Origin: an uncultured Blautia sp.
GTDB taxonomy: Bacteria > Bacillota > Clostridia > Lachnospirales > Lachnospiraceae
Assembly (NCBI GenBank): GCA_934371915.1
Contig: CAKROE010000032.1
Coordinates: 1 to 26,114 of the forward strand
Direction: 5' to 3'
Length of the DNA: 26,114 nucleotides
In this document: one piece after another, positions 14,953 to 22,451 of the stretch
Numbering within the stretch: position 1 is the stretch's first letter
How the letters are laid out: each line of letters begins with the position of its first letter
The notes under the pieces: generated by a model
Database searches by the model: none
What the model was told of the DNA's origin: nothing
The model's input: only the letters and a program-made list of their open reading frames with translations
Translations under genes and position numbers: made by a program

Positions 14953-15789
14953 ATGAATATATTGAATGAGATTGCCGAAAAGACGAGAGAGCGTATTGAA
15001 AGAGATAAAAAAGAAATGTCCCGTGAAGATCTGATCAACGAGATCCGCCAGAAAAAAGTCCAGATGCTTCTGAATCCGTTGATCCAGTCTGAAACGGCAA
15101 AAACACCACACAGTTTTTACCAGGCACTGAAAAAACCGGGAATGTCTTATATCTGCGAGGTCAAAAAAGCCTCCCCGTCAAAGGGACTGATCGCATCGGA
15201 TTTTCCGTATCTGGAGATTGCGAAAGAGTATAAAGCAGCCGGAGCAGCGGCTATTTCCTGCCTGACAGAGCCGTTTTATTTTCAGGGTTCAGATCAGTAT
15301 CTGTGGGAAATTGCATCGGAAGTAGACATTCCGGTCCTTCGAAAAGACTTCGTAATCGATGATTATATGATTTTGCAGGCAGCCGCATATGGAGCCGCAG
15401 CCGTACTTCTGATCTGTGCGCTTCTGGATGATAAACAGCTTCGTGAATATCGTGAAATGGCAGAAGACCTTGGTATGGATGCGTTGGTCGAAGCACATGA
15501 CGAGGAAGAAGTAGAGCGTGCAATAAAGAGTGGAGCAAGGATCATTGGTGTCAATAACCGTGATCTCAAGACATTCGAAGTAGATATGCAGAACAGTATC
15601 CGGCTTCGCAAACTTGCACCGGACAATGTGATTTTTGTATCTGAAAGCGGTATCCGAACATCAGAAGATATTAAAAAATTACATGAAAATCAGATTGAAG
15701 CTGTGCTGATCGGAGAGACACTGATGCGCAGTCCGGATAAAAAAGCAGCACTGGAGGAACTGAACGGAGCACCTTTAGAAGAAGCATAA
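14953..15789 (+). CDS. trpC: Indole-3-glycerol phosphate synthase
   Basis: TrpC closes the ring of the rearranged phosphoribosyl anthranilate (CdRP) to give indole-3-glycerol phosphate, releasing CO2 and water. The protein is a 278-residue TIM barrel. EVKKASPSKG (69-78) carries the catalytic Glu and Lys; VLRKDF holds the next Lys; NNRDLKTF and SESGIRTSEDI complete the phosphate and substrate site. It is separate from TrpF. The ATG is preceded by AAAGGAAA, weaker than elsewhere in the operon. The gap to trpF is only 19 bases. Confidence 0.97.
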   Translation: MNILNEIAEKTRERIERDKKEMSREDLINEIRQKKVQMLLNPLIQSETAKTPHSFYQALKKPGMSYICEVKKASPSKGLIASDFPYLEIAKEYKAAGAAAISCLTEPFYFQGSDQYLWEIASEVDIPVLRKDFVIDDYMILQAAAYGAAAVLLICALLDDKQLREYREMAEDLGMDALVEAHDEEEVERAIKSGARIIGVNNRDLKTFEVDMQNSIRLRKLAPDNVIFVSESGIRTSEDIKKLHENQIEAVLIGETLMRSPDKKAALEELNGAPLEEA

Positions 15790-15808
15790 GTACATAGAGA
15801 TACAGGAA

Positions 15809-16444
15809 ATGAAAACAGAAAATTTCAGCAAAACAAAGATTAAAATATGTGGTTTAAGACGCAGGGAAGATATCCTTGCAGTCAATGAAGCGAATCCTGA
15901 TTATTGTGGATTTATCGTTGAATTTCCCAAAAGCTTCCGCAGTGTGACAGCAGATGAGGTAAGAGAACTGGTGAAGGATCTTTCACCGGAAATTCAGCCG
16001 GTCGGGGTGTTTGTCAATGCGTCAATGGAACTTGTAAGGTCACTTTTAGATGATGGAACACTTGCCATGGCACAGCTTCACGGACAGGAGAATGAGTCTT
16101 ATATCGCAGAATTAAAAGCACATACAGATAAGCCGGTCATCAAAGCTTTTTCCATAAAAACAGCCGATGATATGGAGAATGCATTGCAGAGTCCGGCAGA
16201 TTATATCCTGCTTGATCAGGGCAGCGGCGGAACCGGCAAGACATTTGACTGGTCTTTGATTCCAAAGATTGAACGTCCATTTTTCCTTGCAGGAGGAATC
16301 GGGGAAGAGAATCTTGAGCAGGCAATCCGGGAGATTCACCCGTTTGCGGTGGACTTGAGCAGCAGCGTGGAGACAGAAAAGTGGAAAGATCCGGAAAAGA
16401 TCCGAAGAGCTGTGGATATTGTAAGAAAAGCAGTACAGGATTAG
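15809..16444 (+). CDS. trpF: Phosphoribosylanthranilate isomerase
   Basis: TrpF performs the Amadori rearrangement of N-(5'-phosphoribosyl)anthranilate to CdRP. It has 211 residues, with [11 protein letters not shown] at 12-22 (catalytic Cys14), the mid-chain LHGQE, and [15 protein letters not shown] with the catalytic Asp. [10 protein letters not shown] and VDLSSSVE form the phosphate-binding end of the barrel. An AGGA lies close upstream of the ATG. It is a stand-alone enzyme between trpC and trpB, as is common in clostridia and bacilli. Confidence 0.95.
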   Translation: MKTENFSKTKIKICGLRRREDILAVNEANPDYCGFIVEFPKSFRSVTADEVRELVKDLSPEIQPVGVFVNASMELVRSLLDDGTLAMAQLHGQENESYIAELKAHTDKPVIKAFSIKTADDMENALQSPADYILLDQGSGGTGKTFDWSLIPKIERPFFLAGGIGEENLEQAIREIHPFAVDLSSSVETEKWKDPEKIRRAVDIVRKAVQD

Positions 16445-16506
16445 AGAAGAGATTGCAGAGAAACAAGAATATTTTGAAGGAAAACATAGAGGAGGAAATC
16501 AAGCAA

Positions 16507-17691
16507 ATGTCTAAAGGAAGATTTGGAATACATGGAGGGCAGTACATTCCGGAGACACTGATGAATGCAGTGCTGGAACTGGAAGAGGCCTATAATCACT
16601 ATAAAGACGATCCGGAATTTAACCGTGAACTGACCGATTTGCTTAATAATTACGCAGGACGTCCGTCCCGTTTGTATTATGCTGCACACATGACAGAAGA
16701 CCTTGGCGGAGCCAAAGTTTACCTGAAACGAGAGGATTTAAACCACACAGGAGCACATAAGATCAACAACGTTCTCGGACAGGTTCTGCTTGCTAAAAAG
16801 ATGGGAAAAACGCGTGTCATCGCAGAGACAGGTGCCGGACAGCATGGTGTTGCAACGGCAACGGCAGCTGCTCTTATGGGCATGGAATGTGAAGTTTTTA
16901 TGGGTAAAGAAGACACGGAACGCCAGGCATTAAACGTGTACAGAATGCGCCTTCTGGGAGCAAAAGTACATGCCGTTACATCAGGAACTGCGACCTTAAA
17001 AGATGCTGTTTCCGAGACTATGAGAGAGTGGACAAACCGTATTTCCGACACACATTATGTACTCGGCTCTGTCATGGGTCCGCATCCGTTCCCGACGATC
17101 GTACGTGATTTTCAGGCTGTTATTTCTAAAGAAATCAAAGAACAGATCCTCGAAAAAGAAGGAAAACTTCCGGATGCCGTACTTGCCTGTGTCGGTGGCG
17201 GTTCCAATGCAATCGGTACATTTTATAACTTTATCGAGGATGAAGGTGTGCGTCTGATTGGCTGTGAAGCGGCTGGCCGTGGTGTAAATACAGCAGAGAC
17301 AGCAGCAACGATCGCAACCGGAAAACTTGGTATTTTCCATGGAATGAAGTCTTATTTCTGCCAGGATGAATATGGTCAGATTGCACCGGTTTATTCAATC
17401 TCAGCAGGGTTGGATTACCCGGGTGTCGGACCGGAACATGCACATCTTTATGATATCGGACGTGCGGAATATGTGCCGGTAACAGATGATGAAGCGGTAG
17501 ATGCATTTGAATATCTGTCCAGAACAGAGGGCATCATTCCGGCAATCGAAAGTGCTCACGCTGTGGCTTATGCAAGAAAAATCGTACCACAGATGCGCAA
17601 AGATCAGATTGTAGTTATTACAATTTCAGGACGTGGAGATAAGGACTGTGCGGCAATCGCACGTTACAGAGGGGAGGATATCCATGAATAA
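16507..17691 (+). CDS. trpB: Tryptophan synthase beta chain
   Basis: TrpB is the PLP enzyme that joins indole (channelled from TrpA) with serine to make tryptophan. It has 394 residues. The start at ATG 16507, with GAGGAGG upstream, gives the canonical N-terminus ([16 protein letters not shown]); an in-frame upstream ATG lies inside trpF and would add 42 residues of no family character. The PLP Lys is Lys85 in [10 protein letters not shown], and the phosphate-binding glycine loop is GGGSNAIG. It is the TrpB1 type that pairs with TrpA. The last eight bases overlap the start of trpA, implying coupling of the two subunits. Confidence 0.97.
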   Translation: MSKGRFGIHGGQYIPETLMNAVLELEEAYNHYKDDPEFNRELTDLLNNYAGRPSRLYYAAHMTEDLGGAKVYLKREDLNHTGAHKINNVLGQVLLAKKMGKTRVIAETGAGQHGVATATAAALMGMECEVFMGKEDTERQALNVYRMRLLGAKVHAVTSGTATLKDAVSETMREWTNRISDTHYVLGSVMGPHPFPTIVRDFQAVISKEIKEQILEKEGKLPDAVLACVGGGSNAIGTFYNFIEDEGVRLIGCEAAGRGVNTAETAATIATGKLGIFHGMKSYFCQDEYGQIAPVYSISAGLDYPGVGPEHAHLYDIGRAEYVPVTDDEAVDAFEYLSRTEGIIPAIESAHAVAYARKIVPQMRKDQIVVITISGRGDKDCAAIARYRGEDIHE

Positions 17692-18457
17692 GAGAATTAC
17701 AGAAGCATTTGCAAAAGGAAAAGCATTTATCCCGTTTGTTACCTGTGGGGATCCATCTCTTGATGTTACTGAAAAAATCGTTTATGCAATGGAAGAAGCC
17801 GGTGCAGATTTGATTGAACTCGGCATTCCTTTTTCTGATCCGACAGCAGAGGGACCGGTAATTCAGGGGGCGAATTTACGTGCTTTATCTGGTGGGGTTA
17901 CAACTGATAAAGTATTTGATATGGTAGAAAAAATCCGTAAAAATACATCAATTCCGATGGTATTTATGACGTATGCGAATGTTGTTTTTTCTTACGGAGT
18001 GGAGCGTTTTTGTAAGAAAGCAGCGGAAGTGGGAATGGACGGGATGATCCTTCCGGATGTGCCGTTTGAGGAAAAAGAGGAGTTTGCATCTGTAGCAGAG
18101 AAGTACGGACTGGATCTGATTTCTCTGATTGCACCGACCTCCCATGAGCGTATTTCTATGATCGCAAAAGAGGCAGAAGGATTTGTTTATTGTGTATCTT
18201 CTCTTGGTGTTACAGGTATGAGAAGCCAGATTACGACAGATATCGGAGCGATGGTTCAGCTTGTAAAAGCGCAGAAAGATATTCCGTGTGCGGTCGGTTT
18301 TGGAATTTCTACACCGGAGCAGGCAAAGAAGATGGCAACACAGGCGGATGGTGTGATTGTAGGATCGGCTATTGTGAAGCTGTGTGAAACCTATGGGGAA
18401 GATTGCGTGCCATATGTCGGAGAGTATGTGAAGAGCATGAAGGATGCAATAAGATAG
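17684..18457 (+). CDS. trpA: Tryptophan synthase alpha chain
   Basis: TrpA splits indole-3-glycerol phosphate into indole and glyceraldehyde 3-phosphate. It has 257 residues, starting at ATG 17684 with GGGGAGG upstream, inside the end of trpB. Catalytic Glu45 lies in [10 protein letters not shown]. The second catalytic acid, Asp60 of the Salmonella enzyme (in LADGP), is Glu56 here (TAEGP). I recall this TAEGP form from other clostridial TrpA proteins, so it is probably a lineage variant and not decay. The C-terminal [11 protein letters not shown] and GVIVGSAIV bind phosphate. It is the last trp gene; the long fold-back element begins directly after its stop codon. Confidence 0.96.
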   Translation: MNKRITEAFAKGKAFIPFVTCGDPSLDVTEKIVYAMEEAGADLIELGIPFSDPTAEGPVIQGANLRALSGGVTTDKVFDMVEKIRKNTSIPMVFMTYANVVFSYGVERFCKKAAEVGMDGMILPDVPFEEKEEFASVAEKYGLDLISLIAPTSHERISMIAKEAEGFVYCVSSLGVTGMRSQITTDIGAMVQLVKAQKDIPCAVGFGISTPEQAKKMATQADGVIVGSAIVKLCETYGEDCVPYVGEYVKSMKDAIR

Positions 18458-18764
18458 ATAAAGGATTCCCGGTGAGGGGAATATTATAAACTCCAGTGGA
18501 GGGGCTCGCCTGTGAGGTATCCTCTGAACGTGGTTCAATTCAAAAATTCTAAAGTATCAGGAAGTACAGAACTTTGCTAGAAGCGATACAGAAAAGTGCT
18601 GAACTCGCATCAAAGATGCTCAGACAGCAGCATTTTCTGTATCAACGCAAAAACCTGTACATTCCGATACTTGGACGAATTTTTTCAAGCGAACCAGATT
18701 CAGAGGATACTCGCGGCGAGCTCCCTGCCGCTGGAGTTTTTTGTCCCGGTGCACCGTACTTTAT
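18458..18764. repeat. About 307-bp fold-back (long imperfect palindrome) element after trpA
   Basis: The sequence folds on itself almost from end to end. Left and right arms pair in order: AAACTCCAG (18488-18496) with CTGGAGTTT (18731-18739); GGGGCTCGCC (18501-18510) with GGCGAGCTCCC (18715-18725); 18517-18536 with 18691-18710, 18 of 20; 18542-18569 with 18655-18685; GATACAGAAAAGTGCTG (18585-18601) with CAGCATTTTCTGTATC (18628-18643). The tip is GCATC-AAA-GATGC. ATAAAG (18458) and CTTTAT (18759) may mark the ends. There is no T run, so it is not an ordinary terminator. Two short ORFs across it look accidental. It could be a non-autonomous mobile element, an RNase III substrate or a structured RNA. 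Confidence 0.85.
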
Positions 18765-18784
18765 TTTGGGTAATGTGTTGGAAT

Positions 18785-18834
18785 CGAAAACGCAGCATTA
18801 TTTAATGTACCTGTACATGAGGTACCGTTTTCCG
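18785..18834. other. Small hairpin between the fold-back and the MITE
   Basis: GAAAACG (18786-18792) pairs with CGTTTTC (18826-18832), enclosing a perfect ATGTAC-CT-GTACAT hairpin (18805-18818). It lacks a T run. I see no coding sequence in 18765-18858. Confidence 0.5.
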
Positions 18835-18858
18835 TTATATAACAAATGATTAATTTTT

Positions 18859-19000
18859 GTTACTGTTCACACGTAATATCCCGCGAGGTGTTTTGCCATG
18901 AATATGGCAAAATCCCGAGACATACGGGGCAAAATCCCATCACCGAAGGTGATTTGGAATGGATTTTGACCAAGTTGCTGTGAACGGAGTGAACAGTAAC
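18859..19000. mobile_element. 142-bp MITE-like structured element (copy 2, complete)
   Basis: The ends GTTACTGTTCAC (18859-18870) and GTGAACAGTAAC (18989-19000) are perfect 12-bp inverted repeats. Both sides are flanked by the 8-bp direct repeat TAATTTTT (18851-18858 and 19001-19008), a clear target-site duplication. Inside are TTTTGCCAT/ATGGCAAAA (18891-18912), CCCG/CGGG, and AAAATCC..GGATTTT around ATCACC/GGTGAT (18931-18967). No ORF is present, so movement would need a transposase acting in trans. The right 84 bases recur at 1-84 of the window. The element ends about 35 bases before the araC-type gene's promoter. Confidence 0.85.
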
Positions 19001-19034
19001 TAATTTTTATAAAATTTTCGCCATTTTCGCTTGC

Positions 19035-19063
19035 TTGTAAATGAAACTTCTTCATGTTATGAT
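19035..19063 (+). promoter_or_regulatory. Promoter of the AraC-family regulator gene
   Basis: TTGTAA (19035-19040), a 17-base spacer and TATGAT (19058-19063). The start site would be near 19070, giving a ~55-base leader. The right end of the MITE lies only about 35 bases upstream, so the insertion may have changed upstream control of this gene. Confidence 0.65.
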
Positions 19064-19124
19064 ATGAATTAGTAAACTATTGTTAGTGGGAGTAAATACT
19101 ATATACAGGTGAGAGGGGTATGGC

Positions 19125-19949
19125 ATGGAATTCCAGCATGAACTGGTGATCCCGGATGAGGGGCTGCCATTTAAATTCTTTTTGTTTGAGGGAAGTCAGG
19201 GTAATTATGTACGGGAAAAGCACTGGCACACATCCGTCGAGATTTTTGCGGTGATGGAAGGTTCGCTGACATTTTACCTGAATGACGAGAAGCATCCGCT
19301 GAAGGCGGGAGAGCTGATGATCATTAATTCAAATGAAGTGCATTCAATTGATTCACCGGAGGAAAACCATACGGCAGTTTTGCAGATTCCGCTGAAACAG
19401 TTTGAAGATTATTTTACGGCACACCGTTTTATCCGTTTTGCGGGAAGCATATCGGAAATGGACGGGAAGCTTTCAAAACTTGTGCGTGAAATGTATAAAC
19501 TTTACGGCAAACGCGGAACCGGGTATGAGTTTAAAATCCGTTCTTTTTATTATGATGTGTTGTATCTTCTGGTCAATCATTATCGTCTTGATGAGGTAGG
19601 GGAGCAGGAAGTACGTCACAGCCGACGTCTGGATGCGCTTGCAAGAATCACTTCCTATATGAGAGAACATTATCAGGAAGAATTGAAATTGACTGAAGTA
19701 GCGAACATGTTTGGCTACTCGGATGCATATTTATCCAGAATGTTCCAAAAATATGCGAATGTCAATTTTAAGACATACCTGCAGGATATTCGCATGACTT
19801 ACGCATACAGAGAATTATTGAATACCGACAAGACGATCAGCCAGATTGCACTGGACAATGGATTCAGCAGCAGCCGCGCATTTACAAGGGAATTCCAGAA
19901 GCGTTACGGCATTTTGCCGAGTGAACTTGGCAAAGCAGAAAAAGAATAA
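19125..19949 (+). CDS. AraC-family transcriptional regulator with N-terminal cupin domain
   Basis: This 274-residue protein has an N-terminal cupin-like sensor (about residues 15-100; HWHTSVEIFAVMEGSLTF, LKAGELMIINSNEVHSI) and a C-terminal double helix-turn-helix of the AraC type (about 170-270; LTEVANMFGYSDAYLSRMFQ, ISQIALDNGFSSSRAFTREF, KRYGILPSEL). The cupin probably binds the sugar inducer. GAGAGGGG lies before ATG 19125. An earlier ATG at 19120 is out of frame. The gene is followed by a terminator and then by the three-gene sugar operon in the same direction, for which it is the natural activator. A direct repeat with ~22-bp period upstream of that operon may be its binding site. Confidence 0.9.
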   Translation: MEFQHELVIPDEGLPFKFFLFEGSQGNYVREKHWHTSVEIFAVMEGSLTFYLNDEKHPLKAGELMIINSNEVHSIDSPEENHTAVLQIPLKQFEDYFTAHRFIRFAGSISEMDGKLSKLVREMYKLYGKRGTGYEFKIRSFYYDVLYLLVNHYRLDEVGEQEVRHSRRLDALARITSYMREHYQEELKLTEVANMFGYSDAYLSRMFQKYANVNFKTYLQDIRMTYAYRELLNTDKTISQIALDNGFSSSRAFTREFQKRYGILPSELGKAEKE

Positions 19950-19959
19950 AGAAAGATGA

Positions 19960-19990
19960 AACAGGCGCTCTTACAGGCGCTTGTTTTTTT
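19960..19990 (+). terminator. Terminator after the AraC-type gene
   Basis: AACAGGCGC (19960-19968) pairs with GCGCTTGTT (19977-19985, one wobble), running into a seven-base T run. It separates the regulator transcript from the sugar operon. Confidence 0.85.
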
Positions 19991-20028
19991 GAAATTTTTA
20001 CAAATGTTTTGACAACTAAAAAAATACA

Positions 20029-20094
20029 AGGTCAAAAAAGTGCACTAAAGAGGACAAAAAAACTGGCGCAATCGAAGGCGCCTCATGCTATACT
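20029..20094 (+). promoter_or_regulatory. Upstream control region of the sugar operon, probable AraC sites and promoter
   Basis: Two near-identical direct repeats, AGGTCAAAAAAGTG (20029-20042) and AGGACAAAAAAACTG (20051-20065), are 22 bases apart, two helical turns, as in AraC-type half-sites. They end at an inverted repeat GGCGC (20065-20069) / GCGCC (20078-20082), which covers the -35 position. A good -10 box TATACT is at 20089-20094 but no -35 match exists at 17 bases. This pattern fits an activator-dependent promoter. The link to the adjacent AraC protein is inferred. Confidence 0.55.
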
Positions 20095-20128
20095 GAATTC
20101 AACATAAAAATAAAGGAGGTAACTTCAG

Positions 20129-20746
20129 GTGAGGATTCAGAATGTAGCAGATGACGCGTTCCGTAGATATGGTAAAGTACTGGAGGGGTATGATTTTACG
20201 GAACTTCTGAAGGAAATGAAACACACTCCGGTTCCGGAGGACGTGACTTATGTTCCTTCCGTAGAAGAAATGGAAGCACTGCCGGTTGCAAAAGAACTGC
20301 AGAACAAGGGATATGGCGGTCTGCCGATCGAAATCGGATATTGCAACGGACATAACAAGAAATTAAACGGTCTGGAATACCACCGCAGCTCTGAGATCAA
20401 CGTTGCAGTGACAGACCTTGTATTGCTGATCGGACATCAGCAGGATGTGGAGAAAGATTTTACATATGACACATCAAAAGTAGAGGCTTTTCTTGTTCCG
20501 GCAGGAACTGCAATTGAAGTATATGCAACTACACTGCATTATGCACCATGCCATGTAAATGAAAGCGGTTTTCAGTGCGTCGTTGTCCTTCCGAAAGGAA
20601 CCAACACAGAACTGACTTTTGAAACAGCTTCCGAGGGAGAGGACAAGCTCCTCACAGCGAAGAACAAATGGCTGATCGGTCACGAAGAAGCAGCTATCGA
20701 AGGTGCATTCAACGGACTGAAAGGTGCAAATGTAGGAATCGACTGA
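20129..20746 (+). CDS. DUF4867-family, cupin-like protein of the sugar operon
   Basis: This 205-residue soluble protein resembles DUF4867, a family without an assigned activity. GTG at 20129 is the start, with AAAGGAGGT (20112-20120) eight bases before it. The middle has a cupin-like metal-binding pattern: LEYHRSSEINVAV (His and Glu), then FLVPAGTAIEVYATTLHYAPCHV (a late His), then the strand FQCVVVLPKGT. Similar layouts occur in ureidoglycolate lyase, KduI and cupin-type lyxose isomerases. Its place ahead of a sugar isomerase and xylulokinase suggests that it acts on a sugar, as isomerase, epimerase or mutarotase. That is inference from context and motif shape only. Confidence 0.8.
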   Translation: MRIQNVADDAFRRYGKVLEGYDFTELLKEMKHTPVPEDVTYVPSVEEMEALPVAKELQNKGYGGLPIEIGYCNGHNKKLNGLEYHRSSEINVAVTDLVLLIGHQQDVEKDFTYDTSKVEAFLVPAGTAIEVYATTLHYAPCHVNESGFQCVVVLPKGTNTELTFETASEGEDKLLTAKNKWLIGHEEAAIEGAFNGLKGANVGID

Positions 20747-20804
20747 TTGGATTAAATAACAGAACTCAAAAATATATTTTATATAATATGGAGGAATTTA
20801 TATC

Positions 20805-22286
20805 ATGAATAATATACCAGTAGTAAAACTTGGAATCATTGCAGTAAGCCGTGACTGTTTCCCGATTCAGCTCTCCGAGAAGAGACGCGCAGCAATCAAA
20901 GCAGCTTATAAAGGAGAACTTTATGAATGTCCTGTAACTGTTGAGAACGAAAAAGACATGGAAAAAGCTCTCGAAGACGTAAATAAAGCAGAGTGTAACG
21001 CACTGGTTGTTTTCCTTGGAAACTTCGGACCGGAAACACCGGAGACTCTGATTGCAGAAAGATTTGACGGACCGTGCATGTATGTTGCAGCAGCAGAAGG
21101 CGACGGTGATATGATCAACGGACGTGGTGATGCTTACTGTGGTATGCTGAACTGCTCCTATAACTTAAAGATGCGTCATCTTGAAGCGTACATTCCGGAA
21201 TATCCGGTTGGAACAGCAGATGACATTGCAAAAATGATCGGTGATTTTGTACCGGTTGCACGTGCCGTTATCGGTGTTCGTAACCTCAAGATCATTACAT
21301 TCGGACCACGTCCGCAGGATTTCTTTGCATGTAATGCACCGATCAAAGGTCTTTATGAGCTGGGCGTTGAAATTGAAGAAAACTCCGAACTTGACCTTCT
21401 CGTTGCTTTCAAAGAGCATGAAAACGATCCTCGTATCCCGGAAGTTTGTGCAGATATGGCAAAAGAAATGGGTGAAGGAAGATATTACGAAGACCTCAAT
21501 GCAAGAATGGCACAGTTCGAACTTACTCTTCTTGACTGGGCAGAAACTCATAAAGGTGCAAGAAAATATGTTGCATTTGCTGATAAATGCTGGCCTGCAT
21601 TCCCGTCACAGTTCGGATTTGAGCCTTGCTATGTAAACAGCCGCCTTGCTTCCAGAGGTATTCCGGTATCCTGTGAAGTTGATATCTACGGCGCACTTAG
21701 CGAATACATCGGACTTTGCATTTCCAACGATGCTGTTACTCTGCTTGATATCAACAACTCTGTTCCGAAATATATCTATGATGAAGATATCGTAGGAAAA
21801 TATGATTACAAACTGACAGATACATTCATGGGCTTCCATTGCGGAAATACTCCTGCATGCAAGATGTGCGAATCCAGAGCCGTTAAATATCAGCTCATCC
21901 AGCACAGACTTCTTGAGCCGGCAGGATCTGAGCCAGACTTTACAAGAGGAACTCTTGAAGGTGATATCGCTGCTTCTGATATTACATTCTATCGTCTGCA
22001 GTGCAACTCCGAAGGTGAACTGGTAGCATACGTTGCAGAAGGTGAAGTCTTAGATGTACCGACAAGATCCTTTGGTGGTATCGGTATTTTCGCAATCAAA
22101 GAAATGGGAAGATTCTACCGTCACGTACTGATCGAGGGCAACTATCCGCATCACGGAGCAGTTATGTTCGGACATTATGGAAAACAGTTCTTCGAAGTAG
22201 TGAAATTCCTCGGACTGGATGTAAAGAAGATCGGTTACAATCAGCCGGCAGGTGTAAGATATCCGACAGAAAATCCATGGGGTTAA
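20805..22286 (+). CDS. L-fucose/L-arabinose isomerase-family protein
   Basis: This is a 493-residue cytosolic enzyme of the FucI/AraA fold, which interconverts aldoses and ketoses using a divalent metal. It carries the metal-site pattern of FucI: Glu291 in SCEVDIYG, Asp315 in LLDINNSVP and His449/His450 in NYPHHGAVMFGHYG. It is shorter than E. coli FucI (~590 residues) and belongs to the COG2407-like group, whose substrates are varied. GGAGGAA precedes the ATG. It lies between the DUF4867 gene and xylB, so the ketose it produces should be a substrate of the kinase. D-arabinose/L-fucose, D-xylose-related or L-arabinose substrates are all possible; specificity cannot be read from sequence. No aldolase or transporter is next to it. 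Confidence 0.85.
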   Translation: MNNIPVVKLGIIAVSRDCFPIQLSEKRRAAIKAAYKGELYECPVTVENEKDMEKALEDVNKAECNALVVFLGNFGPETPETLIAERFDGPCMYVAAAEGDGDMINGRGDAYCGMLNCSYNLKMRHLEAYIPEYPVGTADDIAKMIGDFVPVARAVIGVRNLKIITFGPRPQDFFACNAPIKGLYELGVEIEENSELDLLVAFKEHENDPRIPEVCADMAKEMGEGRYYEDLNARMAQFELTLLDWAETHKGARKYVAFADKCWPAFPSQFGFEPCYVNSRLASRGIPVSCEVDIYGALSEYIGLCISNDAVTLLDINNSVPKYIYDEDIVGKYDYKLTDTFMGFHCGNTPACKMCESRAVKYQLIQHRLLEPAGSEPDFTRGTLEGDIAASDITFYRLQCNSEGELVAYVAEGEVLDVPTRSFGGIGIFAIKEMGRFYRHVLIEGNYPHHGAVMFGHYGKQFFEVVKFLGLDVKKIGYNQPAGVRYPTENPWG

Positions 22287-22323
22287 TCTACACATTCTGA
22301 CTATAACAAAATAAAACAATACA

Positions 22324-22351
22324 GGCATCCCGGGAGTTTTCCTGGGATGTC
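22324..22351. other. Hairpin between isomerase and xylulokinase genes
   Basis: GGCATCCCGGG pairs with CCTGGGATGTC (11 bp, two wobbles). It is not followed by a T run on the plus strand, so it is more likely an mRNA processing or stabilising hairpin inside the operon than a terminator. The rest of the 165-bp gap is A-rich leader sequence leading to AGGAGG at 22443. Confidence 0.5.
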
Positions 22352-22451
22352 TTGGCAAAAAGAAAAATAAAGATAAAAAAATCAATAGCAATCGCAAACA
22401 GAATGTGCATGAGTTTTATACATATGATGGAGTGCACAGTTAGGAGGAGAC

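Noticed and set aside
18574..18849. 91-codon plus-strand ORF and an overlapping 69-codon one after trpA
   Set aside because: Both run through the arms and loop of the fold-back element, have no ribosome binding site and no recognisable protein pattern. The palindrome explains the sequence better.
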